A DNA stretch of 12,121 nt from JBGLNJ01 sp964353405 (GCA_964353405.1 CAYGWJ010000038.1:1-12121); one strand, 5' to 3'; counted from the stretch's first letter, positions 1-5,804 are shown. Program-made: numbers and translations. The notes: generated by a model not told the origin, from the letters alone.

Positions 1-1154
1 CCCAACCAACTCCGGGTTTCATAATGGTCAAAGCCGACTTCGCCCTTGCTCTCTTCAAAGATGCTCTCCATCGGCCAGCGCATGCCACTGATTCGCACCA
101 ACTCGACCAGCGGGGTGTCGTCGGACGCATTGCTCAAGTAGAACTTGATCTCGGTCGGGTCTTGCACGTTGCGCCGGATGACCAGCCAGAGTTCTGGGCC
201 GGGCTGGCCTTGACGAGATTCGATGACGCGCAGGAAGGCAAAATCACAGACAATCGGCCCTTTGCTGCCTTCCTTGATCGTCGCGCGCAACCAAGCTTCT
301 TTCGGGATGTGGGGCACCACCTCGTCTACACGCGACGAGCGGTAGTTGGGCGTCCGCAGGTGACGGCAAGCGGGATATCGCCGATGACGCGACTGGCGCG
401 GCAACACGACCGCTGGGCGGCTCCGCCAAATCAGGGTCGAGCGCGCCACTTCTGTAAAGTACCACTTGCCCAGGTGCGCTATGCCATCTCGAAAACTCGG
501 CGTATCACCGTACAAGGCATCGGCCGCCACCCAGCGGAACGGAAAATCGCCGCGCTGGAGCGCGGCCTGCAACAATTCCAGCGCAATCGCCGGTTTAGTT
601 TTGAAAGTCAGGTCTTCCGGTACGCCACACTTTTTGCGCCGTTCGGCCTGCGCTTCGTCAAACCAGTCGGGCAGCAGGTACAATCGCCCATCCACCACAC
701 TGTAGCCCTTCCGGCTGGCATAGCCCACGTACACGCCATTCTGGGAGTTGGCGAGCTTGCCCACCGACTCGTTTCCCTGTTTGACGTTGCCCGATTCATC
801 AATCAAGGCTACGGCGTCGTCTTCTCCCAGCGTTTCAACGATCAACTGCTGGTGAATCGTGAGCAACTCGCCGGTCCGCCAAGGGCTTTGCCCCAGAAAG
901 TGCTGCAAGTCGCGCGGGTTCTCGCCTTGATCCAGCGCCATCCGCTCGGCCGTCTTGCGCGGCACGTCACCCAACAAGCCTTTCAGATACACCGCGGCCC
1001 ACGCGGCTTGCTCGGGACAGCGAAAGGCAGGCTCAAAACGGGCGTGATACACCTCCAGTTCTTCAACAAACTGCTTGATGTCGACCGGAATCAAATTGCA
1101 CGCGAAGCGGGGCGCAGGACAAGTTTCTGTTATGATCTCGGTCGGCATGGTCAT
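1..1154 (-). CDS. IS701-type DDE transposase, partial (3' end outside window)
   Basis: An open frame of 384 codons runs without a stop from an ATG at 1154 to the left window edge, so the C-terminus is missing. The layout matches IS701-family transposases. Near residues 76-91 there is the N-terminal block ending in RDLQHFLGQSPW. The first catalytic Asp lies in ALIDESGNVKQG (D119), the second in AADALYGD (D212), and the likely catalytic Glu in MESIFEESKGE (E363), followed by the family block HYETRSW. AAGGAG sits only 3 nt before the first ATG but 9 nt before a second ATG at 1148, so 1148 is the likelier start. The enzyme would cut and paste its own element. The family usually ends some tens of residues beyond the last visible residue. 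No frameshift or stop is seen, so it may be active if the unseen end is intact. Confidence 0.88.
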   Translation of the reverse strand, partial: MTMPTEIITETCPAPRFACNLIPVDIKQFVEELEVYHARFEPAFRCPEQAAWAAVYLKGLLGDVPRKTAERMALDQGENPRDLQHFLGQSPWRTGELLTIHQQLIVETLGEDDAVALIDESGNVKQGNESVGKLANSQNGVYVGYASRKGYSVVDGRLYLLPDWFDEAQAERRKKCGVPEDLTFKTKPAIALELLQAALQRGDFPFRWVAADALYGDTPSFRDGIAHLGKWYFTEVARSTLIWRSRPAVVLPRQSRHRRYPACRHLRTPNYRSSRVDEVVPHIPKEAWLRATIKEGSKGPIVCDFAFLRVIESRQGQPGPELWLVIRRNVQDPTEIKFYLSNASDDTPLVELVRISGMRWPMESIFEESKGEVGFDHYETRSWL

Positions 1155-1194
1155 TGTCTCCTTCTCATTCCCAGTGGTTGGAGAACGATACCAT

Positions 1195-1260
1195 GCCTAA
1201 TGTTTTTAGGCTAAATCAGGCCCAATGGGCTAACATTGCGCTGTAATACTAAACAGTATT
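1195..1260. other. Cluster of three short palindromes upstream of the transposase (putative IS end region)
   Basis: Three perfect inverted repeats lie in the 5' flank of the transposase: GCCTAA/TTAGGC (1195-1200 and 1206-1211), GCCC/GGGC (1220-1223 and 1227-1230), and AATACT/AGTATT (1245-1250 and 1255-1260). The element's outer end must fall about here, because a scrap resembling a kinase gene begins near 1278. The other terminus lies outside the window, so the true terminal inverted repeat and target duplication cannot be defined. Palindromes like these could be the transposase binding region or could block read-in transcription; both are inference. Confidence 0.3.
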
Positions 1261-1277
1261 GAGGCTAGAACTACCCT

Positions 1278-1390
1278 GGCAGCACCCTGCTGGCCGTCGT
1301 GGGTGGATGGCTGCGAGTGTAAGCGCCGCCGGACGCGGGACAGCGGTCACCATCGCCGTGCCCGAGACCGCGCTGACGGCGACAGCGTGA
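1278..1390 (+). pseudogene. Remnant of a histidine kinase C-terminus (HATPase tail)
   Basis: On the + strand the frame from 1278 reads GSTLLAVVGGWLRV and then a TAA at 1320-1322. Shifted by one frame, the sequence continues SAAGRGTAVTIAVPETALTA to a TGA at 1388-1390. Joined, these match the end of two-component sensor kinases, in which a GGRLRVES-like strand is followed by the last ATP-lid segment GxGTxVxxxxP. No start codon or upstream kinase domain is present; that part would lie to the left, on the far side of the IS element. The simplest reading is a kinase gene split by the IS and then frameshifted. The match rests on about 35 residues, so it is tentative. It is the only gene-like stretch on the + strand. 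Confidence 0.42.
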
Positions 1391-1417
1391 ACCCGGCCCT
1401 ACGTAAAGGTAAAGGGG

Positions 1418-1693
1418 TCAAGCCGGCTCTGAGGGTGACGCAGCGAGCCAGCTCATCATGACCATGAGCACAACGCTGCCCAGCGTGCCCTCCAGCACGT
1501 GAACCTGCCCCAGCATCAAAAACTCCCAGCCTCCTAGCCAACCCACGACTTGCCCCGCCGCAAAGCCGGCCCACGCGGCGATGAGGTAGCGCAACAACAC
1601 TCCGAATCCGCCGCCCCGCCAGAGATGAAATGCAGCGCCATAGGCGGTAGCGACAAGCGCCGATATAGCCAGACCAGGTGAAATAAGAGACAT
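1418..1693 (-). CDS. Small three-helix membrane protein, function unknown
   Basis: The 91-residue product is almost wholly hydrophobic, with likely membrane segments near residues 3-23, 31-51 and 67-86. Between the first two is a short polar, glycine-rich turn (HLWRGGGFG). There is no signal peptide or catalytic motif. A GGAGAA ribosome-binding site lies just before the ATG at 1693. An overlapping frame opening at 1706 is longer but Arg-rich and lacks any family features, so this frame is preferred. The gene follows the PIG-L deacetylase on the same strand, with a strong hairpin between them, so it may or may not share that transcript. I do not recognise a named family. Proteins of this shape, a Gly-turn between two helices, are usually annotated as hypothetical. 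Confidence 0.65.
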   Translation of the reverse strand: MSLISPGLAISALVATAYGAAFHLWRGGGFGVLLRYLIAAWAGFAAGQVVGWLGGWEFLMLGQVHVLEGTLGSVVLMVMMSWLAASPSEPA

Positions 1694-1708
1694 GGTTCTC
1701 CGTCAAAC

Positions 1709-1737
1709 GTGAAACGTCAAAGGGCCTGACGTTTCAC
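1709..1737. terminator. Perfect 11-bp hairpin between deacetylase and membrane protein genes
   Basis: GTGAAACGTCA at 1709-1719 and its exact complement at 1727-1737 flank a 7-nt loop. The minus-strand side is followed by GTTTGACG, not a T-run, so it is not a textbook intrinsic terminator. It could attenuate or stabilise the message between the two genes. The flanking bases (GTCAAACGTG) partly repeat the stem, which is typical of short dispersed palindromic repeats. Confidence 0.5.
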
Positions 1738-1747
1738 CCTCGATGCT

Positions 1748-2449
1748 TTAACCCAACTTGAGCACACGAAACGACTCGGCATACATTTCTCGATCCACAT
1801 CGGGGCGGCGCAGCCGCTCGCGGAGGCGCTTGTCCATTTCCGCCATATCTTTGATTTGGCTCTTGTGCTGCTGGAGCGCGGCCAGCTTGATTTGGAGTGT
1901 ATCCGTCACATCCACCCACATATTCGGCTCGTTCGACCCGGTCAGCCAGATTTCCTTGACCGGATGAGGCTCAAAGCCTTCGGCCAGCAGCTCGGGGAAA
2001 TACATCCGGTTGCCCGCCGCCGGAAAGACCGCATCGAGCGTGGTCGCGCCGGCCGTGCGATGATCCGAGTGATTGATGTAAGCGTTTGCCCGGAAATAGG
2101 TCGTCGGATCGTTCGTCACGACGACGTGCGGCTTCCAGCGGCGAATCTCGCGCACAATGTCGCGCCGCACCTCGAGTGTGTTGACCAGCTCGCCATCCAG
2201 GTTGTGCAGGAACACCACCTCTTTCACGCCGATGACGGCCGCCGCCGCGCGCTGTTCGGCCTGGCGATCGGCGCACAACATCTCTGGCGTCACGTCGGGG
2301 CTGTCGCTGCCCTTGTCGCCGCACGTGAGCAAGAGATAGCGAATCTGTTTGCCATCACGCGCCCACTTGGCTAACGTCCCACCGCAAGAAAACTCGGCAT
2401 CGTCGGGATGAGCCATGACCAGTAGAACTCGTTGTGGTTCGTTGTCCAT
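1748..2449 (-). CDS. PIG-L/LmbE family zinc deacetylase
   Basis: The 233-residue protein carries the two zinc-binding signatures of the family: AHPDD at residues 13-17 (ligands H14 and D17, with D16 as the probable catalytic base) and NHSDHR at 126-131 (ligand H130). Members hydrolyse an N-acetyl group from a glucosamine moiety in glycolipids, antibiotics or low-molecular-weight thiols such as bacillithiol (BshB) and mycothiol. Length and motif order are normal and the gene looks intact. GAGG lies 7 nt before the ATG at 2449. No signal peptide is seen, so it is probably cytoplasmic. The real substrate cannot be told from the sequence, because no glycosyltransferase or thiol-synthesis partner is nearby. 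Upstream, the HD-domain gene ends in a terminator, so this gene probably starts its own transcript. Confidence 0.92.
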   Translation of the reverse strand: MDNEPQRVLLVMAHPDDAEFSCGGTLAKWARDGKQIRYLLLTCGDKGSDSPDVTPEMLCADRQAEQRAAAAVIGVKEVVFLHNLDGELVNTLEVRRDIVREIRRWKPHVVVTNDPTTYFRANAYINHSDHRTAGATTLDAVFPAAGNRMYFPELLAEGFEPHPVKEIWLTGSNEPNMWVDVTDTLQIKLAALQQHKSQIKDMAEMDKRLRERLRRPDVDREMYAESFRVLKLG

Positions 2450-2498
2450 TGGTTAGCCTCGCATAGGGTCTGGTGAACTTGTGGTCAAGCCCCTAATT

Positions 2499-2524
2499 TA
2501 CCACAAAGACGCCAAGACACAAAA
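2499..2524 (-). repeat. Terminator-associated tail repeat, copy 1
   Basis: Read on the minus strand, this stretch starts TTTTGTGTCTT, has GGCG inserted, and ends TCTTTGTGGTA. It immediately follows a terminator hairpin. The same tail without the insertion follows the mrp terminator (11475-11493), in the same orientation relative to the upstream gene. Two unrelated genes sharing a tail of about 19 nt is unlikely by chance. Confidence 0.5.
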
Positions 2525-2547
2525 TGCCCGACGATGAACCGTCAGGC
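2518..2547 (-). terminator. Intrinsic terminator after the HD-domain gene
   Basis: On the minus strand GCCTGACG pairs with CGTCGGGC across a 6-nt loop (GTTCAT), giving an 8-bp stem with one G-T pair, followed by ATTTTGTGTC. It lies about 20 nt past the stop of the HD-domain gene (TGA at 2566-2568), where termination is expected. The T-run is short, so efficiency may be moderate. Confidence 0.6.
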
Positions 2548-2565
2548 GGAGAGAACATCTGGCAT

Positions 2566-3066
2566 TCAAACCTCATCACATTGCCTTACCTGGCGACTCT
2601 GGAGAAATGCCCATTCAATCATCGTCTGCTCCCGAGCAGCGTGTGTACAGAGATAGCGAGAGTCTGGCTTGATACCAATCCGCCCCAGATCCAACCGGTC
2701 AGCATCCCAGCAAGTTTGAACGGTGATATCTGCCTCGATCAGACCATCACTGTGGCGCTCACAGGCATACACCAGGCGATCGAAATCCTGATCGGCAAGG
2801 TTGACAAGTGAACCTTGAAGAGTCCTGATGAACTCGGCCGCCCTTCTGCCATGCTCCCGATCCCATCCATCGTCGAGCCGCTTAGAGTCGTGGAGAAATG
2901 CGAAAAACTCGATCACGTCAGTGCTGGCGCCGGTCATATGAGCAAGCAAAAGCCCATTTTCCCTTACGCGTACCCAGTGCGAGATGCCATGGATGCCATA
3001 CCACGGCAATGCAAACTCTTGACGAACCAGCTCTATCAACTCTTTGGAAACCGGCTGCTTATTCAT
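2566..3066 (-). CDS. HD-domain metal-dependent phosphohydrolase-like protein
   Basis: The 166-residue protein has the spacing of an HD domain: HGISHW near residues 26-31 as the first His, HD at 59-60, His 72 (EHGRR), His 105 (CERHS), and a final Asp in WDADRLDLGR (D121). Such residues bind one or two metals, and the superfamily hydrolyses phosphate esters, often of nucleotides. The substrate is not identifiable, and similar short single-domain proteins are annotated only as HD-domain proteins. Its ATG overlaps the stop of the upstream lipoprotein gene as ATGA (3063-3066), so translation is probably coupled. The upstream gene is broken by an early stop, so ribosomes may not reach this start efficiently. 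Its own ribosome-binding site is weak (GGTGA). A terminator follows. Confidence 0.8.
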   Translation of the reverse strand: MNKQPVSKELIELVRQEFALPWYGIHGISHWVRVRENGLLLAHMTGASTDVIEFFAFLHDSKRLDDGWDREHGRRAAEFIRTLQGSLVNLADQDFDRLVYACERHSDGLIEADITVQTCWDADRLDLGRIGIKPDSRYLCTHAAREQTMIEWAFLQSRQVRQCDEV

Positions 3067-3287
3067 CTGTATTTCATCACCATGATGTATTTCATCACCA
3101 TGACCGTGCGGCCGGCAGGCAACTTGCGCTCGATGGTCACAGTCTGCCCGACCTCGCTCACGGTAGCCGTGTTGCCTATCGCCTTGACGAGATCATCCAC
3201 CAGAGCCAATACGCCCGCGAGCGACGCGGCAAGATCAGGCGTCTTGACGTGCATGGGGATGACGACCTTGGGGTTGAGTTGGTTCAC
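3063..3287 (-). CDS. C-terminal open frame of the broken MBL lipoprotein (74 aa)
   Basis: A GTG at 3287 could start a 74-residue fragment in the same frame as the lipoprotein, holding VVIPMHVKTPD and the C-terminal strands. No ribosome-binding site stands out, and the segment makes sense only as the tail of the interrupted gene. Its end repeats VMVMKY/IMVMKY because of an 18-bp duplication. Its stop overlaps the start of the HD-domain gene. Confidence 0.35.
   Translation of the reverse strand: MNQLNPKVVIPMHVKTPDLAASLAGVLALVDDLVKAIGNTATVSEVGQTVTIERKLPAGRTVMVMKYIMVMKYR
3068..3103. repeat. Perfect 18-bp tandem duplication
   Basis: The unit tgtatttcatcaccatga occurs twice back to back (3068-3085 and 3086-3103) with no mismatch. 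It keeps the lipoprotein frame, doubling the C-terminal MVMKY segment, and lies just before the ATG of the HD-domain gene. The identity of the copies indicates a recent duplication. Confidence 0.85.
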
Positions 3288-3317
3288 GACTTCTGTCGCT
3301 GTCTTGCCGTCAATTGT

Positions 3318-3965
3318 TTAGAACCCGCCCACGGGGATCAGGATCACATCCACTGGGCCAATGTCCTTGACCTGTTCGGGCGAAAGGGCGTGGCCCAGGT
3401 CGCCCAGGTGAGCCAATCGCAGGCCGTCCACGTCAAAGACAAAGATGGCGTTCTTGCCGCGCTTGGAACCTTGTGAATCGTCGCGATACACGCCCACCGT
3501 CCGCACGCGGACGCTTTTCACGGTCTGGTCAATCTTGGCCCAATCCTTGGCCCAATCCTTGGCCCAATCGTTGCCCGCCAGACCTCTCAAGACGAGTGGA
3601 CTGCCCGCTGCCAGATTGACTGCGTTGTGATCCGAGTGCTCGTGACTGACCGTGACGAGGTCAATGCCCGTCTGCAGGGGAATACTGTAGCCCGTGCCGG
3701 GGCCGGTCGGATCGAGAAGCGCGTTGAGGCCCGTGCTCGTCTTGAGGATAAAAGTAGATTGACCCCACCACGTGAGGGTGATGGTTGCATCTTTGGGCAG
3801 CACGATAGGAGTTAGCGGTGTGGCCGGAACGAGCGAGGGCGGCACTGCGATAGCAGATTTTTGTGTGACAGGGGCAGAAGCGGTTGGAGCCACAGGTGTC
3901 CCACAAGCTATCAGGAGAAGAATCACAATCAACGCAGTGCTCAAGCAGAACCGGCGAACGTTCAT
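3318..3965 (-). CDS. N-terminal open frame of the broken MBL lipoprotein (215 aa)
   Basis: This is the part that would be translated as it stands: signal peptide, lipobox and the HEHSDH metal site, ending at the premature TAA. It lacks the C-terminal His (VVIPMH) that family members use to bind metal, so the truncated product is probably inactive. It contains three copies of the WAK(D) unit at residues 134-144. See the interrupted full-length gene for function. Confidence 0.6.
   Translation of the reverse strand: MNVRRFCLSTALIVILLLIACGTPVAPTASAPVTQKSAIAVPPSLVPATPLTPIVLPKDATITLTWWGQSTFILKTSTGLNALLDPTGPGTGYSIPLQTGIDLVTVSHEHSDHNAVNLAAGSPLVLRGLAGNDWAKDWAKDWAKIDQTVKSVRVRTVGVYRDDSQGSKRGKNAIFVFDVDGLRLAHLGDLGHALSPEQVKDIGPVDVILIPVGGF
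3535..3570. repeat. 12-bp tandem repeat, three copies, inside the lipoprotein gene
   Basis: The unit ttggcccaatcc is repeated at 3535-3546, 3547-3558 and 3559-3570, the last with one changed base. It encodes DWAK in tandem. One DWAK unit would be enough for the usual protein, so slippage probably added two units, in frame. Confidence 0.85.
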
Positions 3966-4076
3966 CGTGAACGTCTCCTATGCGGTGTCGAGGTAGGGCA
4001 ATCTGAGTGTTGTGCAACCGATAGAGTCCAGGCAAAACCCTATCGCATAAAGTTCCGAAAATTTGCAGTATGGACG

Positions 4077-4616
4077 CTACAATATCCTGGGCAATTCGTC
4101 ACAGGCGGCTCTCAGCGATGGGGAAGCATCCTCAGACAAAGGAGCATGGCGGTTCCTTGCCAACCGTTCGACCCCAGGTTTGCAGGCTCCCTCATTACCT
4201 GTGAACCTTGGATACTCGTCCGTCTCATTCACCGTCTCGCCCTGCAAGTAGTGGATCCACGTCTCGATATTCCTCTTGGGGACAAAAATCCCGATCTTTT
4301 CGTCGGCTTGGCGCTGAGGCAGAGACATTTGGCTCAAGTTGTTTTCCAGTTCTTGCAGACGTTCAACCACATTCCCAGTATCGGCATCCAGCATGACAGC
4401 CAGGGCTATGTTGAGATGATTGCGCCGGGCGCGGTATTCTCGCACCTCAGCCGGATACTGGTTGCGAACATACTGCTCGGCTGCGCCCCTCCCGAACGGA
4501 GAAACTCGAACACGAATGCGATGATGGTTGACTCCACATGTGACCAAAAAGTGCCGCGCAAAGACCTCTTGTTGACGATCCTCACACAAAATCACAACCT
4601 GCGTATAGTCACCCAT
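4077..4616 (-). CDS. TOPRIM-like protein partnered with the AAA ATPase, uncharacterised
   Basis: The 179-residue product starts VVILCEDRQQEVFARHFL, with an acidic residue (E12) placed like the TOPRIM glutamate after the first strand. It has MLDADTG at 75-81, matching the TOPRIM DxD (D77, D79). Further conserved-looking blocks are FVPKRNIETWIHYL (111-124) and a Cys-Lys (145-146) region. TOPRIM domains bind Mg and cleave or join nucleic acids, as in OLD nucleases, RloB/AbiLii and AriB of PARIS. No named family was recognised with confidence. The start chosen is the ATG at 4616: GAGG lies 8 nt upstream and the ATG overlaps the ATPase stop by 8 bases. A frame opening at 4685 would extend far into the ATPase and is unlikely. 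The strict coupling indicates two subunits made together. A nuclease or tRNA/DNA-directed effector role is inferred. Confidence 0.72.
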   Translation of the reverse strand: MGDYTQVVILCEDRQQEVFARHFLVTCGVNHHRIRVRVSPFGRGAAEQYVRNQYPAEVREYRARRNHLNIALAVMLDADTGNVVERLQELENNLSQMSLPQRQADEKIGIFVPKRNIETWIHYLQGETVNETDEYPRFTGNEGACKPGVERLARNRHAPLSEDASPSLRAACDELPRIL

Positions 4617-5724
4617 TGAGCCAGCCTCGCGCCACGACCTCCGAAAGCGGCAACCCTCCAGGTTCATTTCTGATGGGTTTAACACGTGTAGGACGATTAC
4701 TCTGCCTTTCGAACCAATACCCTACTGGAGATGCCAGCAGGTAATTGATTAACTCCGGATGATGTGAGATCACTAAGGCCTGCACCCGATTTTCCACACA
4801 ACTATCGTAAAGCTTGGTGAGCCACGGTTGTATTTCCGGCAACGCTACAAAATTTTCAGGTTCATCGAGACACAACGTGAACTGGCATTTTTGATCAGTA
4901 CGCACAAAATAGAGCAGCGTGTATAACGCTATTAGCATACGTTGCCCATCTGACAATTCATGGAAGTTGTAGCCTATTCGAGCCTGAGCTTCTTCATCGC
5001 GAAAATATACTTTGAGCAACCTGGCCGTCTCACTTACAGGCTCAAAACGAAAGTACTCAAATCCTGGCAAAACATCCCTCAACGCGCTGGTCAATTGATA
5101 GGCCATACCTTGATCCTGTGAGATAGAGCGATACCAAGAAGTGTAATTTTCCAAGTGTGGCGACGGCAAAGATTCTTCTTGTGGACTTGCCTCGCTCATC
5201 ATAACAGGGACAATGTGAACGATGATAAGACGGTCCAGCCAATCCTTGAACCAAGTCAATCGGGTATTGTCGTGGCGGGGAGGAATCGCGCCAACAGCCG
5301 ACAGAGACCAATCAACTGAATAGGTAGGTCCAACCGAATGATCGTCACGGTATAGTTGAACATCTCCATTCTCCAACTTTAACAACGGCTTATCATTGAA
5401 CCACAAACGTTCATACCTTGCTCGCGCTTTCTTTCTTTCTTCAAAATGCTCAATGGAAAGCTCATACCTGTAAATTCCCTCATTTCCCTCAATCTCTAGT
5501 TCAAAAGTCTGACCAGAAGAAGTCTGCCATCGCGTTCGGTTATCAGCACTGAAAAGATCGATGGCTCGCCCCATACCACCTACAAAGCCTTGAATTCGGC
5601 GCAACACCTCAAACACAGCCGACTTGCCACTACCATTTGCACCAAGGAATAGATTAATTGAAGTAAGAGCGAGTTCAAAATTGACAAGGCTCTTGTAATT
5701 GTCAATATAAACACGCTTTAGCAT
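4609..5724 (-). CDS. RecF/OLD-like AAA ATPase (AAA15/AAA_21 type)
   Basis: The 371-residue protein is an ABC/SMC-like ATPase. It has YIDNYKSL near the N-terminus, typical of RecF/OLD proteins, then Walker A GANGSGKS (28-35), the ABC signature LSDGQR (257-262), Walker B LCLDEPEN (284-291) and an H-loop ISHHPE (319-324). The middle region is divergent, as in anti-phage ATPases. The start at 5724 is preferred because GAGG lies 6 nt upstream; an ATG at 5742 also fits but has AAGGG too close. It overlaps the TOPRIM-like gene and shares a promoter with it. Partnering an ATPase with a separate TOPRIM protein is the plan of PARIS (AriA/AriB) and AbiL, so a defence role is likely but inferred. The gene is visibly AT-richer than its neighbours, a sign of horizontal transfer. 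Confidence 0.88.
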   Translation of the reverse strand: MLKRVYIDNYKSLVNFELALTSINLFLGANGSGKSAVFEVLRRIQGFVGGMGRAIDLFSADNRTRWQTSSGQTFELEIEGNEGIYRYELSIEHFEERKKARARYERLWFNDKPLLKLENGDVQLYRDDHSVGPTYSVDWSLSAVGAIPPRHDNTRLTWFKDWLDRLIIVHIVPVMMSEASPQEESLPSPHLENYTSWYRSISQDQGMAYQLTSALRDVLPGFEYFRFEPVSETARLLKVYFRDEEAQARIGYNFHELSDGQRMLIALYTLLYFVRTDQKCQFTLCLDEPENFVALPEIQPWLTKLYDSCVENRVQALVISHHPELINYLLASPVGYWFERQSNRPTRVKPIRNEPGGLPLSEVVARGWLNG

Positions 5725-5776
5725 CACGCACCTCTTTTCCATGTCCCTTCTGGACTGAACTCGGATAGCTGCTATG

Positions 5777-5804
5777 ATTATAGTAGGATTTACACAGCAG
5801 GCAA
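5777..5804 (-). promoter_or_regulatory. Sigma70-like promoter for the ATPase-TOPRIM module
   Basis: On the minus strand, TTGCCT (5799-5804) and a perfect TATAAT (5777-5782) are separated by 16 nt. The -10 lies about 50 nt upstream of the ATPase start. The -35 overlaps the last codons of glcD, whose stop is at 5790-5792, so the module can be transcribed on its own even though it follows the glc operon without an obvious terminator. Confidence 0.6.

Larger units (their letters stand above)
3063..3965 (-). pseudogene. UlaG-like MBL-fold lipoprotein gene, interrupted by an in-frame stop
   Basis: One continuous 300-codon frame runs from ATG 3965 to TGA 3063, broken by a single TAA at 3318-3320. 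The first 21 residues form a lipoprotein signal with lipobox LIAC (C21), followed by a Thr/Pro/Ala-rich linker. The metallo-beta-lactamase motif HEHSDH is at 108-113, and HLGDLGH at 186-192. The stop falls after IPVGGF, where family members continue with Tyr. The frame then resumes TIDGKTATEVVNQ and gives the late metal ligand in VVIPMH (H239). A one-base change from a Tyr codon explains it. An AGGAG lies 9 nt before the ATG. The family are metal-dependent hydrolases of the L-ascorbate-6-P lactonase (UlaG) type; this one would act outside the cytoplasmic membrane. Two tandem duplications (3535-3570 and 3068-3103) add to the picture of a decaying gene. A sequencing error at the stop is possible. 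Confidence 0.8.

Noticed and set aside
24..1214. Long + strand open frame (396 codons) opposite the transposase
   Set aside because: It mirrors the transposase frame, has no family-like sequence, and the minus strand gives clear DDE motifs.
1347..1706. Longer 119-codon frame overlapping the small membrane protein
   Set aside because: Arg-rich and without hydrophobic segments or motifs; the 91-residue frame has a good ribosome-binding site and three helices.
3318..3320. Programmed recoding of the lipoprotein stop
   Set aside because: The stop is TAA, so neither selenocysteine nor pyrrolysine insertion fits, and no special downstream structure is seen.
4019..4045. CGATAG/CTATCG inverted repeat as terminator of the ATPase-TOPRIM module
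   Set aside because: Only a 6-bp stem, a 15-nt loop and no T-run; too weak to call.
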